A stretch of DNA of 61,994 bases from JBJXFE01 sp046153875 (GCA_046153875.1 JBJXFE010000046.1:1-61994), one strand, 5' to 3'. Shown: positions 40,801 to 48,473, counted from the first letter of the stretch. The notes: generated from the letters alone by a model not told the origin. Made by a program: numbers and translations.

Positions 40801-41295
40801 GCTGCGCGACGTCACGGCGATCGGCCGCTCACCGGCCCCGGTGGTGATCGTGCCCGAGCTGCCCCACGGCGAGAACGACAGGAAGACGTGCGAGCCGGGC
40901 ATCCCCCGCACGCTCCCGCGCAGCATGACGATCCGGTTGGGGTCGAAGTTGAGCGGGCGATCCGGGCCGCCGGGCGTGCCCACCACGAACCGAGTGTTCG
41001 GCGTCGTCACGGTGAACCGTTCGAGCTCCAGGTCCGCGGTGCGCCCGCGCGGAAGCGGAAACCGCTCGATCACCGTCGTTGCGTTGGGGGCCAGTCCGCC
41101 CATCGCGTCGATCGCGGCCCCGTCCGAGAACACCACCGTCGCGGCCCCCGCGGTCCGGATCGGCGTGAAGCTCGGCGGTGACCCCGCGGTGGCACGCTGC
41201 GCGCTCGCGGGCGAGGCCGCCGCGAACAGCACGCCGCACGCGGCGATCAGGGAGGAGAGGAGTGCGGGCGCGAACGAACGGCGCGAGTTGCTCAT
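37834..41295 (-). CDS. Secreted metzincin-type metalloprotease with calcium-type repeats, propeller and dockerin-like tail
   Basis: A 1153-residue exported protein. A signal peptide (about 1-33, ending SPASAQ) is followed by a propeptide-like region. The reprolysin-like catalytic domain has H376-E-L-G-H380 and third ligand H386 (HELGHNCNTPHTH; Asn replaces the usual Gly) and the Met-turn TIMSYCG. Three Asp/Asn repeats of the CNANGVLDPQDIALGTSPD type follow, then a jelly-roll-like domain (about 520-660). A further Asp/Asn linker leads to an NHL/Vgb-like propeller (about 790-1060) and a last D/N repeat. The end is two copies of SGTLTVADFGCFQGKYVLG. The tail fits a sorting or anchoring module of the GC-type dockerin kind known in Phycisphaerae. 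GGAGAAA precedes the ATG at 41295; the longer frame crosses the antisense of the tRNA and is not real. Confidence 0.88.
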   Translation of the reverse strand: MSNSRRSFAPALLSSLIAACGVLFAAASPASAQRATAGSPPSFTPIRTAGAATVVFSDGAAIDAMGGLAPNATTVIERFPLPRGRTADLELERFTVTTPNTRFVVGTPGGPDRPLNFDPNRIVMLRGSVRGMPGSHVFLSFSPWGSSGTITTGAGERPIAVTSRSGGGVDLGEGELAVYEVPASGPAGAGSFGPPLTCGTDTSRAEPQMAAAKRMRPISPVLSVTGVTDGAPIKGLQQIEMAVETDFEFYSLYGNLQEAGAYVTQLYAQVSDIYIRDVNTRVDLVYVRLWDAPSGLYPTADPLAAFRDHWNTNMGSVARDVAQYCSGRRTLSAGGVAYLAGLCNNNSYSWIGYVAGFFADPTIPHVHNHDIMVAAHELGHNCNTPHTHDLGLDTCDQETSPPQRGTIMSYCGQTFTGGAANQDLRMHSVVELIMEAYITTRACVADDCNGNAIHDPLDIASGFSPDVNANGTPDECEDCNANGVLDPQDIALGTSPDTNGNGTPDECEPDCNGNNVPDDLDFVARIVNPVFADNFETNLGWTTEVLAATAGAWERGVPVNDPGYQYDPQSDSDGSGQCYLTGNVPGNSDVDAGAVRLTSPTIGMAAGGLSLSYDYYLNLTNTTGGVDRLLVEGNNAGGAGTWVVLATHTANNGTEWTRHVLTPAQFAAAGLAQTASMRFRFTANDANPQSIVESAIDAVVVGTYVPPVSTDLNFNNIPDDCEPDDDNNGALDYAQIQADMGLDLNRNALLDAFEDCDNDTTPDLVELGQAHNVWIASLDHTRAREYLALWGTLTRVSTDAGVTGAADLIITPDRRILVTSGLGNRVVEFAMSGALVGDLVAPGSGGLANPAGMAIKPGGTLLVASAGTNSVLEYNLATGAFVGVFVASGSGGLVAPYGLTFGPTGDLFVSSDDGRVLRYSDQTGAFAGEFVTLAGNGGLTNPRGLLFVPSTGRFLAASYGSDRVLEYNGATGAFIKQFNINGTATVMTLDQPTCLRIGPEGNVYVSRTHDHESTGGGGTGPLHLTNARIYEFRSDNGFLMRAYIQGVNSGLDHPTGFDFVPDAGTDCNNNQRADNCDIAGGFSPDMNSNGVPDECEELCYPDCNGSGTLTVADFGCFQGKYVLGDLYADCNTSGTLTVADFGCFQGKYVLGCP
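37853..37994 (-). repeat. Two tandem dockerin-like coding repeats
   Basis: Bases 37853-37913 and 37934-37994 are near-identical 61-base copies (five mismatches by eye) at an 81-base (27-residue) offset. Each encodes a Cys-Asn start, SGTLTVADFG and CFQGKYVLG, at the very C-terminus of the metalloprotease. Confidence 0.85.
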
Positions 41296-41439
41296 CGGTT
41301 TCTCCGCCCCGGCGGCGAGGGCGCCACGCGGGAACCTCTCAGAATACCGCCCGAGCGGAAAACCGCCAGTCCCAAAGCCCGATCCCGGTCGGAAACCCGA
41401 CCCGCCCGGAGCGATCCGGGCTATCATCGGGCCGCATTC

Positions 41440-41513
41440 CGGGGTGTAGCGCAGCTTGGTAGCGCGTCTCGTTCGGGTCGAGAAGGTCGCAGGTTCGAAT
41501 CCTGTCACCCCGA
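41440..41513 (+). tRNA. tRNA-Pro (anticodon CGG)
   Basis: A 74-base cloverleaf. The acceptor stem is CGGGGTG (41440-41446) with CACCCCG (41506-41512) and discriminator A at 41513. The D arm is GCGC-AGCTTGGTA-GCGC. The anticodon stem is TCTCG/CGAGA around the loop TTCGGGT, giving anticodon CGG. The T arm carries GGTTCGAATCC. The 3' CCA is not encoded (ATT follows), so it must be added by a nucleotidyltransferase. An intrinsic terminator follows at once. Confidence 0.97.
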
Positions 41514-41524
41514 TTCACACCAGG

Positions 41525-41546
41525 CCCCCGCCCGTGCGGGGGTTTT
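41525..41546 (+). terminator. Rho-independent terminator of the tRNA-Pro gene
   Basis: A 7-bp stem CCCCCGC/GCGGGGG (41525-41531 with 41536-41542) around the loop CCGT, followed by TTTT at 41543-41546. It begins 11 bases after the tRNA. Confidence 0.88.
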
Positions 41547-41607
41547 GTGTTTCCTGGGCTTGCCGGCCTTCGCGGCGTGACCGCACCCTGACCAAGGAGC
41601 ACGCACG

Positions 41608-42039
41608 ATGCCGGACACGATCGTGCAGCCGTACCTGTTCTTCGGTGGTCGATGCGAGGAAGCCCTGGCGTTCTACGGCTCCGCGCTCGGGGCCCGGGTA
41701 GAAATGCTCCTGCGTTTCAGCGAAAGCCCGGAACCCGCGCCGCCCGGCGTGCTCCAGCCCGGTTTTGAGAACAAGGTCATGCACTCCTCCTTTCGCATCG
41801 GCGACACCACCGTCAAGGCGTCCGATGGTTGCCACGAGACTTCGAGCTTCAGCGGGTTCTCGCTCTCACTCGCCGTGCCGACGGCCGCCGAAGCCGATCG
41901 GGCGTTCGCCGCGCTGGCCGAGGGCGGCCGGGTGACGATGCCGCTGGCCAAGACATTCTGGTCCCCGCGCTTCGGCATGGTCACCGACCGCTTCGGCGTC
42001 GGGTGGATGGTGAGTGTCGCGGCCGGACAGCCGAAGTGA
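41608..42039 (+). CDS. VOC-family (PhnB-like glyoxalase fold) protein
   Basis: A 143-residue vicinal oxygen chelate fold protein of the PhnB group. The N-terminal QPYLFFGGRCEEALAFYGSALGA is the typical start. NKVMHSSFRIGDTTVKASDG and a C-terminal SPRFGMVTDRFGVGWMVS are also typical. The enzymatic activity of this group is mostly undefined. AAGGAGC lies 11 bases upstream of the ATG. It is followed after 127 bases by the AHSA1/ArsR pair, and VOC, AHSA1 and ArsR genes often travel together, so a common role is possible. Confidence 0.88.
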   Translation: MPDTIVQPYLFFGGRCEEALAFYGSALGARVEMLLRFSESPEPAPPGVLQPGFENKVMHSSFRIGDTTVKASDGCHETSSFSGFSLSLAVPTAAEADRAFAALAEGGRVTMPLAKTFWSPRFGMVTDRFGVGWMVSVAAGQPK

Positions 42040-42147
42040 CCCCTTGAACACCGGGTCGGCCCGCCCGTCGAACAGGAGCACGCGGAGCCTCGCGCCGCGG
42101 TTCGCTGTGGGCGCGGCGGTTGCCGCGGCCTGACGGCGGGAGTAACA

Positions 42148-42165
42148 TGCAACCTGGAGGTTGCA
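42148..42165 (+). promoter_or_regulatory. Inverted repeat over the AHSA1 ribosome binding site, candidate ArsR operator
   Basis: TGCAACCT and AGGTTGCA form a perfect 8-bp dyad around GG at 42156-42157, ending one base before the ATG at 42167. It covers the GGAGG Shine-Dalgarno, so it could act as a repressor site, an mRNA hairpin that hides the ribosome site, or both. The neighbouring ArsR-type regulator gene makes an operator role plausible. Confidence 0.55.
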
Positions 42166-42166
42166 C

Positions 42167-42631
42167 ATGAAGCCGTCGAGCACCGACCGCATCGAGAAGA
42201 GCATCGAGATCAAGGCGTCTCCCGCCCGCGTCTGGCGGGCCCTGACCGACCACCGCGAGTTCGGCGCGTGGTTCAGGGTCAACCTGGAGGGGCCGTTCCT
42301 GCCGGGGAAGACCGCCCGGGGGAGGATCACCTATCCCGGCTACGAGCATCTCGTCATGGAGGTCACGGTCGAGACGCTCGAGCCCGAACGCCTCTTCTCG
42401 TTCCGCTGGCACCCCTACGCCGTGGAGCCGGGCGTGGACTACTCGAAGGAGCCGCCCACGCTCGTCGAGTTCCGCCTGCGCAAGACGCCGGGCGGCACAC
42501 ACCTGAGCGTCACCGAGTCGGGCTTCGACGCGATCCCCGCGGGCCGGCGCGCCGAGGCGTTCCGCATGAACAGCAGCGGGTGGGCGGAGCAGGTGAAGAA
42601 CATCCTCAACCATGTCACCGCGAATCCATGA
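42167..42631 (+). CDS. SRPBCC (AHSA1/START-like) protein
   Basis: A 154-residue AHSA1-type protein with the SRPBCC hydrophobic ligand-binding fold. The N-terminal IEIKASPARVWRALTDHREFGAWF is typical, and TYPGYEHLVMEVTVETLEPERLFSFRWHP follows. It ends with AFRMNSSGWAEQVKNILNHV. GGAGG stands 7 bases before ATG 42167. It overlaps the next gene, an ArsR-family regulator, by 20 bases. AHSA1/ArsR pairs are widespread and the ArsR usually regulates its partner; the ligand is not known. Confidence 0.9.
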   Translation: MKPSSTDRIEKSIEIKASPARVWRALTDHREFGAWFRVNLEGPFLPGKTARGRITYPGYEHLVMEVTVETLEPERLFSFRWHPYAVEPGVDYSKEPPTLVEFRLRKTPGGTHLSVTESGFDAIPAGRRAEAFRMNSSGWAEQVKNILNHVTANP

Positions 42632-42959
42632 GCCGGCCGTTCGCGCGCTCCGCCGCCAGGCGCCGCTCTTCGCGGCCCTGGCCGACCCGACGCGCCTGGC
42701 GCTGCTGACGAAGCTCTCCGGCGGCGCGTCGCTCTCCATCGCGAGCCTCGCGGAGGGCACGCGGCTCACGCGCCAGGCGATCACCAAGCATCTGCGTGTG
42801 CTGAGAAACGCGCGGCTCGTCCGGGGCGTGCGCCGCGGGCGCGAGAGGCTCTTCCGGCTCGAGCCGGAGCCGCTCGCCGAGGCGCGACGCGCCCTCGACG
42901 GCATCGCCCGGCAGTGGGGTCTCGCGCTCGCGCGCCTGAAGGCGTTCGTCGAGGCGTAA
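42612..42959 (+). CDS. ArsR-family transcriptional regulator
   Basis: A 115-residue winged-helix regulator. It starts APLFAALADPTRLALLTKLS, has the recognition helix region TRLTRQAITKHLRVLRNARL and a wing with GRERLFRLEPEPLAEARR. There are no Cys-rich metal sites of the arsenic-sensing type (no cysteine at all), so it is likely a non-metal sensor of the kind coupled to AHSA1 proteins. It overlaps the AHSA1 gene by 20 bases. The inverted repeat at 42148-42165 is a candidate target. Confidence 0.92.
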   Translation: MSPRIHEPAVRALRRQAPLFAALADPTRLALLTKLSGGASLSIASLAEGTRLTRQAITKHLRVLRNARLVRGVRRGRERLFRLEPEPLAEARRALDGIARQWGLALARLKAFVEA

Positions 42960-42990
42960 CGCGGGAGCGGGGAACGCCGCGCCGCACGGC

Positions 42991-43806
42991 TTAGTTCGTC
43001 TGGAGCTCCGGCTTCGTCACGTAGACGTTGTCCTCCGTGGTCGCCGGGTTGCCGTCCGCGCCCGCCGAGTAGAAGTACGGCCGCCCGGCGCGGCAGATGC
43101 CGCCGTCGGAGTCGTTCTCGGCCGTCGTGTTGTTGCGGCGCAGTTCGGCGACCAGGTACGCCGAGCCGAACGCCGGCGCGCCCAGCACGTCCAACGTCTG
43201 CACCGGACCGCCGCCCGTCGCCCGCAGAAGGCCGTCGAGCTGCGGATGGACATACCGCATGGGGCGATCCCACGCGTCGAACATCGTCCGGAGCACGGGG
43301 AACGGGTCGCCCGGGTTGGTCCCGTTGTTGTCCTGATCGACCTCCCTGAGGAACCGCGTGTCCATGCTCTTGAACACGGCCGCCACGTCCGGGTAGGCCC
43401 GGCACTGGACCTCGTAGAGCCCGACGCTGTTGATGATCCCGCCCGTACCACCGCTCGGCGTGTAGGCGTCGGCCGCGGGCAGGAGCGGCATCGGATCGAC
43501 CGACCCCGGCGCACGCGGGTCGCGCAACGCCGGCGGCGGGATGCCGTTGGTCGCGGCGATGTAGGCATCGAGGGACTGGTCGAGCGCCTTGATCGTGTAC
43601 CGCGTCTTGTCCTCGCGCCCCGAGCCCGCCACGCGGGCGCCCACCGCCAGCGCCAGCCCGACGAGGATCGCGATCACCGCGATCACGATCAGCAGCTCCA
43701 TAAGCGTGAACGCGCGTCGCCGGGCAGCGCTCCGCGCCGCGGACTCGTCCGCGGAATCAGGTACATGAACGGAGCGGTACGAGAGCACGATCGATGAACG
43801 TCGCAT
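42991..43806 (-). CDS. Prepilin-type N-terminal methylation protein (type II secretion/pilin-like)
   Basis: A 271-residue protein. A leader of about 33 residues (Arg-rich near its end) is followed by FTLMELLIVIAVIAILVGLALAVGARV, a typical type IV pilin/pseudopilin helix with the Glu at position 5. The residue before the Phe is Ala rather than the usual Gly. The leader is much longer than the usual 6-20 residues. The C-terminal domain is polar with Asn/Gly-rich ends. It is unlike major pilins in length and may be a minor pseudopilin or one of the large prepilin-like proteins of planctomycetes. GGAGG lies 5 bases before the ATG. It lies downstream of secA on the same strand. Confidence 0.85.
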   Translation of the reverse strand: MRRSSIVLSYRSVHVPDSADESAARSAARRRAFTLMELLIVIAVIAILVGLALAVGARVAGSGREDKTRYTIKALDQSLDAYIAATNGIPPPALRDPRAPGSVDPMPLLPAADAYTPSGGTGGIINSVGLYEVQCRAYPDVAAVFKSMDTRFLREVDQDNNGTNPGDPFPVLRTMFDAWDRPMRYVHPQLDGLLRATGGGPVQTLDVLGAPAFGSAYLVAELRRNNTTAENDSDGGICRAGRPYFYSAGADGNPATTEDNVYVTKPELQTN

Positions 43807-43861
43807 GGAACCTCCGCGGGTTGGGCAACACCCGCGCGGAGAACGGGCATCGCGTCCACAG

Positions 43862-43867
43862 TTTATA
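43862..43867 (-). promoter_or_regulatory. Possible -10 element of the prepilin-type gene
   Basis: TATAAA on the minus strand lies about 55 bases before the start codon at 43806 and is an AT-rich island in GC-rich surroundings. No convincing -35 hexamer is seen at the right distance, so this is tentative. Confidence 0.25.
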
Positions 43868-44058
43868 CGGTGTCCGCCCGCCGGGTGATGCAGAATGCGA
43901 GGCGGCCGCCGCGACGCTAACGGACCCCGGGGCACCGCGATCGGGTGCCACCGCTCGGCGGGTCTCCGGCGCAGCGGTGATGAGTCGGCAACTGCACGGC
44001 TGCGCGGCCCAGCGCCGCGAGCCGTGGCACCCAACGCTCAGCCGCAACACCCGGATCG

Positions 44059-47000
44059 TCAGCGCTTCCGCTTCCCCGCCCGGTCCGCCTCGCGCGCGGC
44101 ACGGGCCGCCTCGATCTGGGCCTTGGCCGCGGCGGACTTGTCCGTGGGGTCCGTGCCCGCCCGCTGCGCCGCCTCCAGGTCCTTCTGGTGGCGGTCGCTC
44201 ACGGGCGCGGGCGGGAGCGGCATGGCCGGCGTTCCGGGCGCGGCCGCGGCCGGCGCGCTCACCGGAGGCACGGCTCGCGACGGACGCGCCGACGGCGCAT
44301 CGAGTCCGGGCCCGGCGATCCCGCCCGCGCCGGCTCCCGACGGCGGCTCGTAATACGGGCTGGCCCCCCCGGCGGGACGCGGCGCGGGGCGCGGCCGCGG
44401 CGCGGCGGTCTGCGGCGCGCCCATCCCCGCCGGCGACAGCCGCACCTTGAACACGTAGTCCGTGATCCGGTCGCGCACCCCGTCCATCGCCTCCTTGAAC
44501 AACCGCGAACCCTCGCGCTTGAACTCGATCCGCGGGTCCTGCTGCGAGTACGCACGGAACCCGATCGTGTCGCGCATCTGGTCCATCCCGTAGAGGTGGT
44601 CCTTCCACGACGTGTCGAGAGTCTCCAGCAGGATCGTCTGCTCGAAGTGCAACTGCTCGGCCCTCAGGATGCTCTCGACCCGTCCGCGGATCGCGTCCGG
44701 GCGATCCTTGTCGTCCAGCCACCGCATCCACTCCGGCAGGCCGGGCCCGAACTTGTCCTTCAGGTGTTTCTCGAGCGACTCGTCGTCCCCGCACGCCAGG
44801 GCGGCCTCGAGTTCCTGCTCCAGCTTGCCCGACTCCACGAACGCCTTCGACGCGGCGATCAGCTCCTCGCGCACCTTCGCGGGCGGCATCGTGCGGAGCT
44901 TCTCCTCCGACAGCGCCAGGCCGAAGCGCCGATTGGCCCACCCCGCGAGCTGCCCGAGCGCCGCCTGCGGGTTCTGCCGGGCCAGCATCATCGTCATGTC
45001 CATCGCGAACTCAACCGGGTACTCGATCTCGCGCTTGTGGTAGAGGTCCTCGGCCTTCTTCACGATCACGTCCTCGGTCGGGTGCTCCTCGTCGGCCGCG
45101 GCCTTCTGGATCTCCTCGACCGTCATCGTGATGACGAACTTGTTTTTCGCCCATTCGACGAGCCGGCGCGCGCCGTAGTCCGGAGCCAGGTACACGTCCA
45201 GCCCGGCGAGCTCGGCCTCGTCGATGCGGCGCTCCGCGGCCTCGGTGAGCACGCGCTGCACCCGGCGGCGGTCCAGGCCCGCCCCGAGGTCGCGCTCGGT
45301 CAGCTCCACGCCGAAGCGGTTCTTCGCCCAGCGGATGAGCCCCTCCTTGTCCAGGTCCACCGTCGCGTCCGTGCCGTCCGCCGGGATGTACTCGCCGAGC
45401 GTGAGCTCCACCATGGTGCGGGCGTCGGCCTTGGCGGCCTCGCGGATCGCCTTCTCCAGCTCGGCCGGCTCCAGCCCGCGCAGACGGGCCACGTCGATGG
45501 AGCAATCGAGCTTCTCCTTGGCGAACTCGGCGACGCATGTGGCCGGGTAGTCGCGGTCGAGGTACTCGACGCACGCGTCGCGGCAGGCGTCGCGGATGTA
45601 GTCGAGGATCAGCCCCTTGACGCCGCGACCCTCCAGGACGCGCTGGCGAAGCCCGTAGAAGAACTGCCGCTGGTGCTCCATCACCTCGTCGTACTCGAGG
45701 ATGTTCTTGCGGATCTGGAAGTTGCGCTCCTCGACCTTGCGCTGGGCCCGCTCGACGCTCTTGGTCAGCCACGGGTGCTCGATCGAGTCCCCCTCCTTCA
45801 TGCCCAGGCGCGAGAGAATTTTCATCTGGGTCTCGCCCGCGAACATCTTCATCAGGTCGTCCTCGAGCGAGACGTAGAAGCGCGACGACCCGCGGTCGCC
45901 CTGGCGGCCCGACCGTCCCCGCAGCTGGTTGTCGATGCGCCGCGACTCGTGCCGCTCGGTCCCGATGACGTGCAGGCCGCCCATTTCCTCGATGGTCCCG
46001 AACCAGCGGATGCGGTGCAGGATGAAGCGCCCGGACTGGTCCAGGGCGGCGCGCAGCTCCTCCGCGTCCGCCCGGTCGATCTGCTTGGGCGACAGAAGCG
46101 TGTGGGCCAGGGCCCAGTGGCGCAGCAGCGCCAGCTCCAGCTCGCCGAAAGGCATCGTCTCGACCTCACGCTTGTGCTCACCGAGCTCGGCCGGAGCGAC
46201 CTTGCGGTAGACCGCCTCGCGCAGCTGCTCCTCGCTCGAAGCGACCGTCACGGTCCGCGGCGCGATCCCGCGCCGCAGCCAGTGCTCCAGCAGCGTCTCG
46301 CGGGTGATCGGCCCCAGCTTGATGTCCGTGCCGCGCCCGGCCATGTTCGTGGCGATCATGACCGCGCCGAGCTGCCCGGCGTTCTCGATCATGTGGGCCT
46401 CGCGCTCGTGCTGCTTGGCGTTGAGCACCTCGTGCTTCACGCCGTGCCGACCCGTCAGCATCGTGCTGAGCGTCTCGCTCTTCTCGACGCTCGTCGTCCC
46501 CACCAGCACCGGCCGCCCCGCGTCGTGGAACTGCTTGATCTCGTCGACGATCGCGCCCCATTTGTCCTTGGCCCGCAGGAACATCAGGTCGTTGTAGTCC
46601 CGCCGGATCATCGGTTTGTTCGTGGGGATCGAGACCACGTCGAGCTTGTAGATATCGTGGAACTCCTGCGCCTCGGTGTCGGCCGTGCCCGTCATGCCCG
46701 CCAACCGCTTGTACATCTTGAAGAAGTTCTGGATCGTCACCGTCGCGACCGTCTGCGTCTCCTGCTTGATCGGCACCTTCTCCTTGCACTCCACCGCCTG
46801 GTGCAGCCCGTCGGACCACTGCCGCCCGATCATGGGGCGCCCCGTGAACACGTCCACGATCACCACGCTCGGCTCGGTCCGCCCGGACATCTGGTCCGGC
46901 ACCGTCATCACGACGTAGTCGCGGTCGCGGTGATAGACCACGTGGGCCCGTAACGCCTGCTCGAGCAGGTGGGGCACGTCCATGTTCTCGTCGACGTAGA

Positions 47001-48276
47001 ACGACCCGATCCCTGCGACGCGCTGCGCCTCGGCCACGCCCTGGTGCGCCACGTGGACCGCCTTGCGTTCCAGGTGCGTCTCGTAGTACTGCACGTGCTT
47101 GGCCCGTTCACGCTCCAGCCCGGGCAGGGCGGCCTTCGCCTCGTCGAGCTTGCGCTTCAGGTCCGGGATCGCGCTCTTTTCACGCGCCTGCCGGATGTCC
47201 CCCTCGAACCCCTTGATCCGCTGGAGGCACTGCTGCATCGTGTCGTCGCCCTCCTGCCACGGGCGCTGCTTCTCCACCAGGTGCTTGGCGAGCTTGTCGG
47301 CCAGCTCGTACCGCGGCTGGTCGTCGTGCGCGGGGCCCGAGATGATCAGCGGCGTGCGGGCCTCGTCGATCAGGATGCTGTCCACCTCGTCCACGATCGC
47401 GAACTCGCGGCGCCGCTGCACCTGCGCGTCCACCGACCGCTTCATGTTGTCGCGCAGGTAGTCGAACCCGAACTCGGCGGTCGTGCCGTAGACCACGTCG
47501 CAGCGGTACATCTTCCGCTTCACGTCCTCGTTCTGCATGTGCATCGGGTGGATCGCCCCCACCGTCAGCCCCAGCGCGTGGAAGAACGGGAACGTCCAGT
47601 CGCGGTCGCGCTGCACGAGGTAGTCGTTGACCGTGACGACGTGCACCTTGCGCCGCTCGACGCACGCGAGGTAGCACGCCAGCGGGCCGACGATCGTCTT
47701 GCCCTCGCCCGTGCGCATCTCGGCGATCTTGCCCTGCGCCAGCACCATCCCGCCGATGAGCTGCACGTCGAACGGGCGGGCGCGGAATGGCGGCTTGCTC
47801 TCCGCGTAGACCTGCCGCACGGCCTCGTACACCTCGTTGGGGATGTCCCCCTGCGACCACCCGGGCATCGGGCCGCTGCTGCCGAGGAACTCCCCGTCGG
47901 GCTCGGCGGGGGCGGCCGCGTCCATCCGGGCCTTGGTCTCGATGAACAGCGAGCGGGCGGGCTCGGGCAGCCGAGCCCCGTCGAACGCGTGCTTCGGGTC
48001 GAAGATGTTGCGGATGCCCACCGCCCGGTCCATCGCCTCGCGGGCGACGGCGAAGACCTCCACGAGCAGGTCGTCGATCTTGGCGCCCTTCTGGACGCGC
48101 TCGCGGAACTCGACGAGCATGCCGCGGACCTGCGCGTCGGTCATCTGCCGCACCCGCGGCTCCAGCGCGTTGATCGCGTTGACCCGCGCCATGTACCGTT
48201 TGACGAACCGCTCGTTGCGCGTGCCGATCAGCCAGTTCAGGAACGGGCCGACGACGGGAATGCCTTTCTCTGCCAT
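44059..48276 (-). CDS. secA: Preprotein translocase ATPase SecA (expanded form)
   Basis: Motor ATPase of the Sec export pathway, 1405 residues against about 840-900 in most bacteria. Walker A is EMRTGEGKT and the DEAD-type site is VDEVDSILIDEARTPLIISGP. The preprotein-binding region is followed by NBD2 with GTTSVEKSE, ATNMAGRGTDIKLG and LRGRSGRQGDRGSSRF. The scaffold end has LDTSWKDHLYGMDQMRDTIG. Extra length comes from two main places. A charged helical stretch at about 345-425 lies within the first half. About 230 residues near 905-1140 form a set of repeats (see findings). The Ala/Pro-rich C-terminus ends AGKRKR and lacks the usual Cys-rich zinc motif. The ATG at 48276 begins MAEKGIPVVGPFLNWLIG. 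Confidence 0.96.
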   Translation of the reverse strand: MAEKGIPVVGPFLNWLIGTRNERFVKRYMARVNAINALEPRVRQMTDAQVRGMLVEFRERVQKGAKIDDLLVEVFAVAREAMDRAVGIRNIFDPKHAFDGARLPEPARSLFIETKARMDAAAPAEPDGEFLGSSGPMPGWSQGDIPNEVYEAVRQVYAESKPPFRARPFDVQLIGGMVLAQGKIAEMRTGEGKTIVGPLACYLACVERRKVHVVTVNDYLVQRDRDWTFPFFHALGLTVGAIHPMHMQNEDVKRKMYRCDVVYGTTAEFGFDYLRDNMKRSVDAQVQRRREFAIVDEVDSILIDEARTPLIISGPAHDDQPRYELADKLAKHLVEKQRPWQEGDDTMQQCLQRIKGFEGDIRQAREKSAIPDLKRKLDEAKAALPGLERERAKHVQYYETHLERKAVHVAHQGVAEAQRVAGIGSFYVDENMDVPHLLEQALRAHVVYHRDRDYVVMTVPDQMSGRTEPSVVIVDVFTGRPMIGRQWSDGLHQAVECKEKVPIKQETQTVATVTIQNFFKMYKRLAGMTGTADTEAQEFHDIYKLDVVSIPTNKPMIRRDYNDLMFLRAKDKWGAIVDEIKQFHDAGRPVLVGTTSVEKSETLSTMLTGRHGVKHEVLNAKQHEREAHMIENAGQLGAVMIATNMAGRGTDIKLGPITRETLLEHWLRRGIAPRTVTVASSEEQLREAVYRKVAPAELGEHKREVETMPFGELELALLRHWALAHTLLSPKQIDRADAEELRAALDQSGRFILHRIRWFGTIEEMGGLHVIGTERHESRRIDNQLRGRSGRQGDRGSSRFYVSLEDDLMKMFAGETQMKILSRLGMKEGDSIEHPWLTKSVERAQRKVEERNFQIRKNILEYDEVMEHQRQFFYGLRQRVLEGRGVKGLILDYIRDACRDACVEYLDRDYPATCVAEFAKEKLDCSIDVARLRGLEPAELEKAIREAAKADARTMVELTLGEYIPADGTDATVDLDKEGLIRWAKNRFGVELTERDLGAGLDRRRVQRVLTEAAERRIDEAELAGLDVYLAPDYGARRLVEWAKNKFVITMTVEEIQKAAADEEHPTEDVIVKKAEDLYHKREIEYPVEFAMDMTMMLARQNPQAALGQLAGWANRRFGLALSEEKLRTMPPAKVREELIAASKAFVESGKLEQELEAALACGDDESLEKHLKDKFGPGLPEWMRWLDDKDRPDAIRGRVESILRAEQLHFEQTILLETLDTSWKDHLYGMDQMRDTIGFRAYSQQDPRIEFKREGSRLFKEAMDGVRDRITDYVFKVRLSPAGMGAPQTAAPRPRPAPRPAGGASPYYEPPSGAGAGGIAGPGLDAPSARPSRAVPPVSAPAAAAPGTPAMPLPPAPVSDRHQKDLEAAQRAGTDPTDKSAAAKAQIEAARAAREADRAGKRKR

Positions 48277-48473
48277 GGGATCGGTCCTTGCACCAACAGA
48301 CCCGGACGCCGGGGTTGAGGAGCCCTCGACGAAACCTCGGGACCATCGAGCCCTCGCGCCAGTTTGTGCCGGGGCGTCGGGCGCTTGATAACGGCTGGTT
48401 CAATTCAGAAAAACACGCCGCGGACGCTCACATGACGACGGCCCAGCCCCGACCCGATCGGTCGGGCGCTCGA

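Noticed and set aside
41296..41508. N-terminal extension of the metalloprotease gene into the tRNA region
   Set aside because: The extra codons run through the antisense of tRNA-Pro and give the kind of false peptide (TGFEPATFS) that antisense tRNA sequences often produce. The signal peptide starts at 41295.
44188..46953. A 921-codon open frame on the plus strand opposite secA
   Set aside because: It is antisense to the well-supported secA. The translation is rich in Leu, Arg, His and Val without domains, as expected for the complement of GC-rich codons.
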